A stretch of DNA of 64,000 nt from positions 161,875 to 225,874 of the forward strand of contig NZ_MBES01000078.1 of NCBI RefSeq assembly GCF_001954195.1, in the 5' to 3' direction. Positions 50,223-56,767 of this stretch are shown one piece after another. The notes beneath the pieces are model-generated. The model ran no database searches, was not told the DNA's origin, and was given only the letters and a program-made list of their open reading frames with translations. Within the stretch, counting starts at the first letter, position 1; each line of letters begins with the position of its first letter. This DNA is from Mycobacterium sp. IS-1264. Lineage in GTDB: Bacteria > Actinomycetota > Actinomycetes > Mycobacteriales > Mycobacteriaceae. The translations under genes were made by a program, and so were the position numbers.

Positions 50223-51308
50223 TCATCGCGTACCTCCCCGCAACCGTTCAACGGCCAGCCTGCCCGCGCCGATCTGTTCGACGGCCGGCAGCGAGTCGGG
50301 GTCGATGACCGCGGCTTGGTCGCCTATCGCGAGCTCGGTGACGGCGGGCAGCCCGCGCTTGAGCAGCGCTAGCGCCACCGGCCCCAGGTCCACGTGGTCG
50401 ACGACCGTTCCGAGGCGTCCGACGGTGCGACCGCCGGCCAGCACCGCGTCGCCCGTCGAGGGTCGCTCCACCGAACCGTCGAGGTGCAACAACACCAGCA
50501 TCCGCGGCGGTTTCCCGAGGTTATGGACCCGCGCGACGGTCTCCTGCCCGCGATAGCAGCCCTTGTCCAGATGGACCGCTCCTTCACCCGGACCGCCGAT
50601 CCAGCCCACCTCGTGCGGGATGGTGCGCTCGTCGGTGTCGACACCGAGCCGGGGACGACGGGCCGCGACTCGGTGGGCCTCGTAGGCCCACACTCCGGCC
50701 GGGCGCACGCCCGCCTGCTGCAGGCGGGCCTTCCACCCGTCCGCCTCGCCACGCGCTACGAGTAGGTCCAGCTCGATGTGGCCGGCAATGGCGGCGGGCA
50801 TCCGCCGCGCAAAGCCGGCACCGGCGAGCGGGACCGCAGTCAGCTCGGCGGGCAAGCTATCCAGCCCCAGCACGTTCAGCACCGCCTGGTCAGCCAGCCG
50901 CGGCCCGAGCAGTGACAGCACCGCCATGTCCGCGGCGGCTGCCGTTACGTCGGACCAGAACACCATCTTGCGCAGGTAGCTCAGCAGCGGCTCGCCCCGC
51001 CACGGTTCGGTATCGAGGTAGGTGGTGCCGCCCAGCTCGCTCTGGATCCAGTGGTCCTCGACCCGGCCCTGGCCGTCGAGGCTGAGGTTTTCGGTGCTGG
51101 CGCCCTCGGCGAGGTCGCTGACGTGTTGGGTCGAAATGTTGTGCAGCCAGATCTGCCGGTCGCTTCCGGTCAGGGTGAGCACCGCGCGATGCGAGCGGTC
51201 CACGACCACCGCATCGGTTTCGGCCGCCCGCTGCTCGCCCAGCGGATCGCCGTAATGCCAGATCGCACCCGCGTCGGGGCCGGGGTCGGGCGCAGGGACT
51301 GCGTTCAT
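50223..51308 (-). CDS. ygfZ: YgfZ/GcvT folate-binding protein (Fe-S cluster assembly factor)
   Basis: A 361-residue tetrahydrofolate-binding protein related to GcvT. The family signature 'LDKGCYRGQETVARVHNLGKPPRMLVLLHLDG' (K-G-C-Y-x-G-Q-E, cysteine near residue 243) is intact. Family knowledge: YgfZ helps assemble or repair [4Fe-4S] enzymes in a folate-dependent way. It corresponds to Rv0811c. It is divergent from pabC, which makes a folate precursor, so both are folate linked. A TAGAGT -10 (complement of 51315-51320) lies 6 nt from its ATG, and a perfect palindrome lies just upstream. Confidence 0.92.
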   Translation of the reverse strand: MNAVPAPDPGPDAGAIWHYGDPLGEQRAAETDAVVVDRSHRAVLTLTGSDRQIWLHNISTQHVSDLAEGASTENLSLDGQGRVEDHWIQSELGGTTYLDTEPWRGEPLLSYLRKMVFWSDVTAAAADMAVLSLLGPRLADQAVLNVLGLDSLPAELTAVPLAGAGFARRMPAAIAGHIELDLLVARGEADGWKARLQQAGVRPAGVWAYEAHRVAARRPRLGVDTDERTIPHEVGWIGGPGEGAVHLDKGCYRGQETVARVHNLGKPPRMLVLLHLDGSVERPSTGDAVLAGGRTVGRLGTVVDHVDLGPVALALLKRGLPAVTELAIGDQAAVIDPDSLPAVEQIGAGRLAVERLRGGTR

Positions 51309-51314
51309 GACTCA

Positions 51315-51320
51315 ACTCTA
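51315..51320 (-). promoter_or_regulatory. Leaderless -10 element of ygfZ
   Basis: Complement reads TAGAGT, 6 nt before the ygfZ ATG; leaderless transcript predicted. The 16-bp palindrome at 51332-51347 sits 11 bp further upstream, over the -35 region. Confidence 0.5.
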
Positions 51321-51331
51321 CGGAGCCGAGT

Positions 51332-51377
51332 GTGCGGCTAGCCGCACGCTCGACCCCGACGGTGCGGCTAGCCGCAC
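51332..51377. promoter_or_regulatory. Tandem pair of perfect 16-bp palindromes between ygfZ and pabC
   Basis: GTGCGGCTAGCCGCAC occurs at 51332-51347 and again at 51362-51377, exactly 30 bp apart (about three helical turns), each followed by GCTCG. Each copy is a perfect palindrome. The outer edges are each 23 bp from the start codons of ygfZ (51308) and pabC (51401). The site looks like a dimer-of-dimers operator over both -35 regions. Confidence 0.8.
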
Positions 51378-51386
51378 GCTCGCGGC

Positions 51387-51392
51387 TAAGCT
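51387..51392 (+). promoter_or_regulatory. Leaderless -10 element of pabC
   Basis: TAAGCT (TANNNT) ends 8 nt before the pabC ATG, with no Shine-Dalgarno sequence. Confidence 0.5.
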
Positions 51393-51400
51393 TCACCACC

Positions 51401-52270
51401 ATGGGTGTGATCGTCACGCTGGACGGTGAGATACATCCGCCAGAGGCCCCGCTGCTGCACGCCGACGACCTCGCCGCCGTTCGCGGCGACGGCATCTTCG
51501 AGACGCTATTGGTCCGCGACGGCACCGCGTGTCTGGTCGAATCCCATTTGCAGCGGCTGACGCAGTCGGCGAAATTCATGGATCTGCCCGCGCCCGATCT
51601 CACGGGCTGGCGGCACGCGATCGAGGTGGCGACGCGGCAGTGGGTCGCGAACACCGCCGACGAGGGCGCGATGCGGTTGATCTGCAGCCGGGGCCGCGAG
51701 AGCGGATCAGCTCCCACGGCGTACGTGATGGTCACTCCCGTCCCGGAACGAGTCGCCGCGGTCCGGCGTGACGGATTGTCGGCGCTCACGCTGGACCGCG
51801 GATTGCCGGCCACCGGCGCCGACGCGATGCCGTGGCTACTGGCCGGCGCCAAAACACTGTCGTACGCGGTCAACATGGCCGCCCTGCGCCATGCCGCCCG
51901 GCAGGGTGCCGGCGACGTGATCTTCGTCAGCTCGGACGGCTTCATCCTGGAGGGCCCCCGCTCGACGGTGGTCATCGCCACCCAGTCCGGGGCGGGTGAT
52001 CCGTGCCTGCTGACGCCGCCGCCGTGGTACCCGATCCTGCGGGGTACGACGCAACAGGCCCTGTTCGAGGTCGCCCGGGCCAAGGGCTACGACTGCGACT
52101 ATCGGGCGCTGCGGGTCGCGGATTTGCATGCTGCCCAAGGGATTTGGCTGGTGTCGAGCATGACGCTGGCGGCCCGGGTGCACACGCTTGACGGCCGGTC
52201 ACTGCCCCGGTCCCCGCTGGCCGCCGAATTCGCCGAACTGGTGGACGCGGCGATCGTCAGCGATCGCTGA
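51401..52270 (+). CDS. pabC: Aminodeoxychorismate lyase (class IV aminotransferase)
   Basis: A 289-residue PLP enzyme of the branched-chain aminotransferase/4-amino-4-deoxychorismate lyase fold. The PLP lysine is in 'WLLAGAKTLSYAVNMAALRHA' (about residue 152) and the phosphate/cofactor contacts in 'SSDGFILEGPRSTVVI' and 'RGTTQQALFEVA'. It would release pyruvate from aminodeoxychorismate to give p-aminobenzoate for folate synthesis. D-amino-acid aminotransferase activity is the alternative within this fold. It corresponds to Rv0812 and is divergent from the folate-binding ygfZ gene, which supports the folate assignment. Confidence 0.87.
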   Translation: MGVIVTLDGEIHPPEAPLLHADDLAAVRGDGIFETLLVRDGTACLVESHLQRLTQSAKFMDLPAPDLTGWRHAIEVATRQWVANTADEGAMRLICSRGRESGSAPTAYVMVTPVPERVAAVRRDGLSALTLDRGLPATGADAMPWLLAGAKTLSYAVNMAALRHAARQGAGDVIFVSSDGFILEGPRSTVVIATQSGAGDPCLLTPPPWYPILRGTTQQALFEVARAKGYDCDYRALRVADLHAAQGIWLVSSMTLAARVHTLDGRSLPRSPLAAEFAELVDAAIVSDR

Positions 52271-52370
52271 GCGCTGAATTCTGTTGTCGCCTCGCGCAAT
52301 GGCGGGTACGGTCGGCCGTACACAAGGAAGGAGGTGGTCCGCGAAATTGATAGCTTCATGGACATGTGAG

Positions 52371-52443
52371 GTGGCTACGCGCTAGCTGCATTGGCTCGGA
52401 AGAGCTAGCGATCAACGCGCGCTGGCGAATTCCCCGTAGCCAC
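52371..52443 (+). ncRNA. Candidate structured RNA downstream of pabC
   Basis: A 73-nt segment with two nested perfect stems: GTGGCTACG (52371-52379) with CGTAGCCAC (52435-52443), and CGCTAGCT (52380-52387) with AGCTAGCG (52403-52410). A strong Shine-Dalgarno-like AAGGAAGGAGGTG (52323-52336) lies upstream but only very short frames follow it (11-12 codons). A terminator-type hairpin follows directly. This could be a small RNA or an mRNA 3' element; strand is inferred from the flanking terminator order. Confidence 0.4.
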
Positions 52444-52445
52444 CC

Positions 52446-52503
52446 GGCCCCCGAGCTTCCGGTCTGTCCAACCAGGAGCATCGCTCGGGGGCCGCTCCAT
52501 GTC
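52446..52503. terminator. Terminator-like hairpin between pabC and the nitrobindin gene
   Basis: GGCCCCCGAGC (52446-52456) pairs perfectly with GCTCGGGGGCC (52493-52503), an 11-bp GC stem with a 36-nt loop. It lies between two convergent genes, so it can end transcription from both sides. The remaining intergenic DNA (52271-52370 and 52504-52553) holds nothing else I recognise except a weak inverted repeat TACGG-N4-CCGTA near 52307. Confidence 0.5.
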
Positions 52504-52553
52504 AGGCCTCGGTCGGCTTAGCCGGCTACGGAATCCACTGCCGCCAACCGCAA

Positions 52554-53219
52554 TTACCCGGCGAACCGCGACAGCCGCGCCGAAAGGTGTGGCACCAGAC
52601 CGCCATCGGCGTCCACGCGTTCCTCGACGTAGGCCAGATCGCCGCCCTCGACGATGCCGTAGAGGCGCTTGGCCCCGCCGACAAGGACTCCGGATCGGCT
52701 CCGGGCCAAGGCGTCGGTCACCAGTTCCCACGACGACTGGGTGCGGGGGCGCCCGTAGAACAGTTCGACGTAGCCGGCCGAATGGGCCAGCAGCAACTCG
52801 ATGGCCTGGGACTCGCTCGGATCGTCGGGATCGTTGACGAAACGCCAGAATCCCGTCTCGCGCAGGCCGGGTTCCTGGTACTCGCCGGCGTCGTCGAGCC
52901 GCCAGGAGCGGGCTTCCCAATTCAGGTAGTCGCCGCCGTCGTGCGATACCACGATCTGCTGACCGAATCGGTAGTCGCCGTCGGCCGCGCGGCCCTCACC
53001 TTCGCCACGCCACACGCCGACCAGCGGCAGCAGTGCCAGCAGCGTGTCATTGAGGTTGGCACCCTCACGCAGGTTGGCGGTATCGGCGGGGACGGGCAAG
53101 TCGTCGAAGGCGGGGATGTTGCGGGATGCGGTGACCTTGGCACGTTCGGCAGCGGCGGCCACGGCACGATCGCCGGAACCCGCGGAACCGGCCGGTCCGT
53201 CAGGGGCCTCGGACGTCAC
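52554..53219 (-). CDS. Nitrobindin-like haem-binding protein (FABP/DUF1794 family)
   Basis: A 221-residue protein with an N-terminal disordered tail and a ten-stranded beta-barrel. The family motif G-V-W-R-G-E-G-E-G (GxWxGxG) is near residue 67 and a C-terminal histidine in 'GGLVPHLSARLSRFAG' is at the haem-ligand position. Family knowledge: nitrobindins bind ferric haem and isomerise peroxynitrite to nitrate. GTG start overlapping the stop of the small membrane protein gene by GTGA. It corresponds to Rv0813c. Confidence 0.9.
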   Translation of the reverse strand: MTSEAPDGPAGSAGSGDRAVAAAAERAKVTASRNIPAFDDLPVPADTANLREGANLNDTLLALLPLVGVWRGEGEGRAADGDYRFGQQIVVSHDGGDYLNWEARSWRLDDAGEYQEPGLRETGFWRFVNDPDDPSESQAIELLLAHSAGYVELFYGRPRTQSSWELVTDALARSRSGVLVGGAKRLYGIVEGGDLAYVEERVDADGGLVPHLSARLSRFAG

Positions 53220-53314
53220 GACTCGTCAGTGATGAGCCGGTAGAGCGTGTACAGCGCGAACCATGAGATGAACACCGTCATCCCGACCAGGATGATCTCG
53301 AAGAAGAGCACCAC
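53216..53314 (-). CDS. Tiny single-helix membrane protein between sseC and the nitrobindin gene (32 aa)
   Basis: A 32-residue protein that is almost entirely one hydrophobic helix (V-L-F-F-E-I-I-L-V-G-M-T-V-F-I-S-W-F-A then L-Y-T-L-Y-R-L-I-T-D-E-S). GTG at 53314 is 7 nt after a TAGACT -10 (complement of 53322-53327), so a leaderless mRNA is likely. Its TGA overlaps the nitrobindin GTG (GTGA). The overlap, promoter and membrane-like composition argue that it is real. A second GTG is the next codon. Function unknown; perhaps a membrane tether or regulator of the sulfur/nitrosative-stress cluster. Confidence 0.65.
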   Translation of the reverse strand: MVLFFEIILVGMTVFISWFALYTLYRLITDES

Positions 53315-53321
53315 GGGGGCA

Positions 53322-53327
53322 AGTCTA
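53322..53327 (-). promoter_or_regulatory. Leaderless -10 element of the 32-aa membrane protein gene
   Basis: Complement reads TAGACT, 7 nt before the GTG at 53314. It would also drive the coupled nitrobindin gene. Confidence 0.45.
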
Positions 53328-53368
53328 TTCGTCCCCCGGCGTGCGGGACCTTCCGGTCGGGGCCGCCG

Positions 53369-53671
53369 TCAGGCGACCTTGACGTCCACCTCGTGGATGC
53401 CCGCGCCGGACGGCGTCACCACGGCGTCGCCGTTGCCGACCGCCGACAGCGCGCGCACCGTCCAGGACCCCGGAGCGGCGAAGAACCGGAAGTCGCCCGT
53501 GGCGGATGCGACGACCTCGGCCGTGAACTCGTCCGAAGAGTCCAGCAAGCGGACGAACGCACCACCGACGGCCTGGCCGTCGCGGTCAACGACGCGGCCG
53601 GTGATCACCGTTTCCTTCTCCAGGTCGACGCTCGCGGGCAATGTCAGCCCTTGCTTCGGTCCAGAGCACAT
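53369..53671 (-). CDS. sseC: SseC family protein (DUF1416)
   Basis: A 100-residue protein that begins MCSGPKQGLTLPASVDLEKE and continues with an immunoglobulin-like beta-sandwich ('VITGRVVDRDGQAVGGAFVRLLDSSDEFTAEVVASATGDFRFFAAPGSWTVRALS'), nearly identical to M. tuberculosis SseC as I recall it. It follows the thiosulfate sulfurtransferase gene with one base between stop and start. The exact role in sulfur metabolism is unknown; the invariant N-terminal C-S-G-P may be functional. Confidence 0.93.
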   Translation of the reverse strand: MCSGPKQGLTLPASVDLEKETVITGRVVDRDGQAVGGAFVRLLDSSDEFTAEVVASATGDFRFFAAPGSWTVRALSAVGNGDAVVTPSGAGIHEVDVKVA

Positions 53672-53672
53672 A

Positions 53673-54506
53673 TCAACTTCCCAACTCGATCGGGGCACCC
53701 ACCAGGGAGCCGTATTCCGTCCAACTGCCGTCGTAGTTCTTAACGTTCTTGTGTCCCAGCAATTCCTGCAGCACGAACCAGGTGTGCGACGAACGCTCCC
53801 CGATTCGGCAGTACGCGATCGTTTCTTTCGTGCCGTCCAGCCCCGCGTCGGCGTAGAGCTTGGCCAGCTCCTCGTCGGACTTGAAGGTGCCGTCCTCGTT
53901 GGCGGCCTTGCTCCACGGGACGTTGATCGCGCCGGGGATGTGGCCCGGCCGCTGGCTCTGCTCCTGCGGCAGGTGCGCCGGCGCGAGGATCTTGCCGGAG
54001 AACTCGTCGGGCGAACGTACGTCGACGAGGTTCTTGGTGTTGATGGCGGCGATGACCTCGTCGCGGAATGCTCTGATGCTGTTGTCCGGCGCGGCCGCCG
54101 TGTAGGAGGTCGTGGGTCTGCTGACGGTGTCGCTGGACAGCGGGCGCCGATCGAGCTCCCACTTCTTGCGACCGCCGTCGAGCAGCTTGACCTTGTCGTG
54201 GCCGTAGAGCTTGAAGTACCAGTACGCGTAGGCGGCGAACCAATTGTTGTTGCCGCCGTAAAGGATCACGGTGTCGTCGTTGGAGATGCCGCGGTCGGAG
54301 AGCAGCTTGGAGAACTGCTGGGCGTCGACGAAGTCGCGCTTGACCGGGTCCTGCAAGTCGGTGCGCCAATCCAGCTTGATCGCGCCCGGGATGTGCCCGC
54401 CGTCGTAGGCGCTGGTGTCTTCGTCGACCTCGACGAAGACGACGTTCGCGGCGTCGAGATTGCTCTCGGCCCAGTCAGCGGAGACCAGGACGTCGGAGCG
54501 TGCCAT
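53673..54506 (-). CDS. cysA2: Thiosulfate sulfurtransferase (two-domain rhodanese), CysA2/CysA3-like
   Basis: A 277-residue protein with an inactive N-terminal rhodanese domain ('VVFVEVDEDTSAYDGGHIPGAIKLDW') and a catalytic C-terminal one with the persulfide loop C-R-I-G-E-R-S-S-H-T (cysteine near residue 233). It transfers sulfane sulfur from thiosulfate to cyanide or thiols. It is coupled to sseC downstream, and lies 35 bp after the DUF4395 gene. A polycysteine leader ORF upstream of DUF4395 suggests control by cysteine supply. M. tuberculosis carries two identical copies of cysA-sseC; only one is visible here. Confidence 0.94.
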   Translation of the reverse strand: MARSDVLVSADWAESNLDAANVVFVEVDEDTSAYDGGHIPGAIKLDWRTDLQDPVKRDFVDAQQFSKLLSDRGISNDDTVILYGGNNNWFAAYAYWYFKLYGHDKVKLLDGGRKKWELDRRPLSSDTVSRPTTSYTAAAPDNSIRAFRDEVIAAINTKNLVDVRSPDEFSGKILAPAHLPQEQSQRPGHIPGAINVPWSKAANEDGTFKSDEELAKLYADAGLDGTKETIAYCRIGERSSHTWFVLQELLGHKNVKNYDGSWTEYGSLVGAPIELGS

Positions 54507-54541
54507 GGTGGGGTTCCTTTCGGTTTCTTCTAACGAGGTGG

Positions 54542-55021
54542 TCAGCCGGGTTGCGCGGAACGGGCGGTCGGCCGGAAACGCGCGACGAGGGGGTAGAGCT
54601 GGCAGCCAAGGCAGATGCCGAAGGCCGCGTTCAGGAAGGCGGCAACCAGAGCCGCCGCGGTGGCGATGACGCCCAGCAGCGGCGCGCCGCCCGCGAATCC
54701 GGCGACGCCGACGCCCGCGAAGATCAGTCCGACGAGTTGGGCGAACTTCAGCGGCGGCACCGGTTCGCGCTCGGTGACCGGGCCCAGCCTGGGCGCCACG
54801 ATGGCGGCGAATATCCGCCCATAGGGATGACGGCGCGGCCCGCCCGCGGCACCGATGGCAAAAACCACGGCCTGTAGAGCCAGGATGAGCGCGGCGGCCG
54901 GCGCGCTGACCGCCGAGACGATCAGCGTGACGACCAGGACCGCGGTCGTGACCCAGGCGGTGAACCTGGGCCCGCGGACGTCGACGCGGTCCGGCTGGGT
55001 GCTGGTGTTGCTGCTTGACAC
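54542..55021 (-). CDS. DUF4395 integral membrane protein
   Basis: A 159-residue protein with four hydrophobic segments ('FTAWVTTAVLVVTLIVSAVSAPAAALILALQAVVFAIGA' ... 'FAQLVGLIFAGVGVAGFAGGAPLLGVIATAAALVAAFLNAAFGICLGCQLYPLVA'). A C-x-x-C pair in 'GICLGCQLY' near residue 140 is the DUF4395 hallmark. GTG at 55021 is preceded by TAGGAG at good spacing. It is the first structural gene after the polycysteine leader ORF, so it is the most direct target of any attenuation. It may move or handle sulfur across the membrane (inference). Confidence 0.88.
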   Translation of the reverse strand: MSSSNTSTQPDRVDVRGPRFTAWVTTAVLVVTLIVSAVSAPAAALILALQAVVFAIGAAGGPRRHPYGRIFAAIVAPRLGPVTEREPVPPLKFAQLVGLIFAGVGVAGFAGGAPLLGVIATAAALVAAFLNAAFGICLGCQLYPLVARFRPTARSAQPG

Positions 55022-55119
55022 GAACGACTCCTAGGTACGCCTATTGCACGGAAACGGTGGAGGCATGCCACGGTGGGGCTCCGGGCTGCTCCGAGAGCTA
55101 CGCGGAAGGGCGCGGCTAC

Positions 55120-55188
55120 TCAGCAGCTACAGCAACAACAACAACCCGCGATGCGGCACAGATCGACTGCGCGACGCTTGGTGAGCAT
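55120..55188 (-). CDS. Polycysteine leader ORF (cysteine attenuation peptide, 22 aa)
   Basis: On the minus strand an ATG at 55188 opens a 22-codon frame beginning M-L-T-K-R-R-A-V-D-L-C and ending G-C-C-C-C-C-S-C, then TGA at 55120. Seven of 22 residues are cysteine, five in a row. Family knowledge: such polycysteine small ORFs upstream of mycobacterial cysteine/sulfur operons make ribosomes stall when Cys-tRNA is scarce, exposing the ribosome binding site of the next gene. The next gene, DUF4395, begins 98 nt downstream, followed by cysA and sseC. thiX ends 51 nt upstream. Confidence 0.85.
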   Translation of the reverse strand: MLTKRRAVDLCRIAGCCCCCSC

Positions 55189-55238
55189 GGGCTCGAGGCG
55201 GGCTGACACGTCGGCAAGCTTACCCAATGACATGGTGA

Positions 55239-55655
55239 TCAAGCCAACAGCGGTTCGAGTGCCGACCGCAGCTCGGCGGCCTTCGGCACTCCCGAGGCCC
55301 GGTACCGCTGTCGCCCGTCGATATCGAAGATCAACGTGGTGGGCAGCGACAGGACCGAAAATCGGCTTGCTGCCTGCGGATTGGCGTCCAAATCAACCTC
55401 GACGTGGGCCACGTCGCCGAGGTCATCGCAGACCTGGTCGACCACCCGGCGGACGCGATCACAGGGCCCGCACCACGGCGCGCTGAAGTGCACGACGGTC
55501 GGTCCGCTGCGAGAAAGGCCTAGGTCAGCGGCGTCCACGCCGGCGACCGACTCCGACTGAACTTCGCGGATGTTTCCGGAGCGCCGGTTGAGCAACCATC
55601 CCGCGAGGGTTGCCACCACGACCGCCGCCACGATCGCGACGATGACGGTGTTCAT
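55239..55655 (-). CDS. thiX: Membrane-anchored thioredoxin-like protein
   Basis: A 138-residue protein with an N-terminal transmembrane anchor ('MNTVIVAIVAAVVVATLAGW', residues about 1-20) and a thioredoxin domain with the active site W-C-G-P-C (about residues 63-67) and the cis-proline region 'SLPTTLIFDIDG'. The thioredoxin domain is probably outside the membrane. ATG at 55655; no good alternative start. It corresponds to Rv0816c (thiX) and sits upstream of the polycysteine leader ORF, hence before any attenuation point. Role: dithiol reductant near the sulfur/cysteine genes (inference). Confidence 0.91.
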   Translation of the reverse strand: MNTVIVAIVAAVVVATLAGWLLNRRSGNIREVQSESVAGVDAADLGLSRSGPTVVHFSAPWCGPCDRVRRVVDQVCDDLGDVAHVEVDLDANPQAASRFSVLSLPTTLIFDIDGRQRYRASGVPKAAELRSALEPLLA

Positions 55656-55664
55656 GTGCGCCAC

Positions 55665-55696
55665 TCTCCCCCGCAAGCGGGAGGTGCCCCCACCTC
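55665..55696. repeat. Two adjacent hairpins between lmeA and thiX
   Basis: CCCGC-AA-GCGGG (55670-55681) is followed by GAGGTG-CCCC-CACCTC (55681-55696). The first resembles a palindrome (CTCCCCCGCAAGCGGGAGG) that I recall as scattered in slow-grower genomes. They may act as a terminator for lmeA read-through. The 55697-55728 interval is unremarkable. Confidence 0.5.
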
Positions 55697-55728
55697 ATCG
55701 CTGCGCTCTGCATCGTCGTCGGCGCAAT

Positions 55729-55776
55729 TCATGACTGTTTGAACCCGTCGAGTCATGACTGTTTGAACCCGTCGAG
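55729..55776. repeat. Exact 24-bp tandem duplication at the 3' end of lmeA
   Basis: Positions 55729-55752 and 55753-55776 are identical (unit begins TCATGACTGTTTGAACC). The unit includes the lmeA stop codon and the last seven sense codons, so the second copy is coding and the first lies just beyond the stop. It looks like a recent slippage event and does not change the protein. Confidence 0.9.
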
Positions 55777-56562
55777 GCTGACTGTTACTCCCCGGGTGAC
55801 GCCCTCGATGATGACGTCGGAGCCACGTGCGCCTTCGCTGGTGGGTGCGACGCCGAACGGAAGCCGCTGGTTGGGCAGCCTGGTGTTGAATGCGCGCAAC
55901 ACCGCATCCCGCTTGTCGTCGGGCACGGCCTGGTCGGCGGTGTCCGGGCCGGTCAGGACGCCAGTCGGCGTGATCAGCAGCGTCGCCTGGTCGTCGGGGG
56001 CGATGGAAAGGTCCACCGAAACGCTGACCCGGTGCTCGAAGCCGGCCGAATGCGGCGTGCCGCTGAACACCAGGCCGTGGTTGTCGGAGATGCCCGAGGC
56101 GGTGACGCCGCCGGTGGCGGTGTTGGTTTCCTTCGGTGGCGCCTCGACCATCAGGTCGCTGATGCCCATATACCGGCCCAGGTGCGTCGAGTCGACGATG
56201 ATGCGGCTCTCGAGCCGGCCCACCGGGAGCTTCGCATCGGGCCTGATCAGCCACGACGCATGGGTCAGGTCGACCGAATACATCGTGGCTTCGAGGGTGG
56301 CCTTGCCGACCTTCGCGTGATCGACGGCGTTGGCCTTGATCTCGACCTGGTCGTAGTGGTCGCGCATCGCCTGCGGAAGAAAGGGAAAAGCCAGGATCGC
56401 GACGAACGGGTCTGACCCCAGATTCGCCGCTTTGCGCACGTTGCACGACAGCCGGTATTCGGCGTAGATGCTGGCCCCGTAGTCGACGCCGACGGCCCCG
56501 ATGGCGATCACGGCTACCGCGGCGGCCGCGATCATCCAGATCAGCACCCTGCGCATCCGCAT
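55753..56562 (-). CDS. lmeA: LmeA family phospholipid-binding protein (mannan chain length control)
   Basis: A 269-residue exported protein. The N-terminus has two arginine-rich residues and one hydrophobic helix ('RRVLIWMIAAAAVAVIAIGAVGVDYG'), then a DUF2993 domain ('NLGSDPFVAILAFPFLPQAMRDHYDQVEIKANAV' ... 'SGTPHSAGFEHRVSVSVDLSIAPDDQATLLITPTGV'). Family knowledge: LmeA binds phospholipids/phosphoinositides in the periplasm and affects lipomannan mannan length. ATG at 56562 was chosen, matching the length of Rv0817c as recalled; the next ATG is two codons later. Its stop codon lies in an exact 24-bp tandem duplication. Confidence 0.91.
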   Translation of the reverse strand: MRMRRVLIWMIAAAAVAVIAIGAVGVDYGASIYAEYRLSCNVRKAANLGSDPFVAILAFPFLPQAMRDHYDQVEIKANAVDHAKVGKATLEATMYSVDLTHASWLIRPDAKLPVGRLESRIIVDSTHLGRYMGISDLMVEAPPKETNTATGGVTASGISDNHGLVFSGTPHSAGFEHRVSVSVDLSIAPDDQATLLITPTGVLTGPDTADQAVPDDKRDAVLRAFNTRLPNQRLPFGVAPTSEGARGSDVIIEGVTRGVTVSLDGFKQS

Positions 56563-56767
56563 ATTGTGGCCTGTCCATCGGCGGGCCGCTGCAGCCGCCG
56601 GGCGCCGACCGCTCCCGCTGCGGCCAGAGCGCTTCGTCACACTCCGCTCCGAAGGGCTTCGTCGCCGGGCCAACTGCCTGGTGGCACGTTATCGTTAGAT
56701 GACCTGGCCACTAACGCTGCGTTGCGTTACCTATTTGGGAGATGCCTTTCCCACGAGCTGGAGGGGC

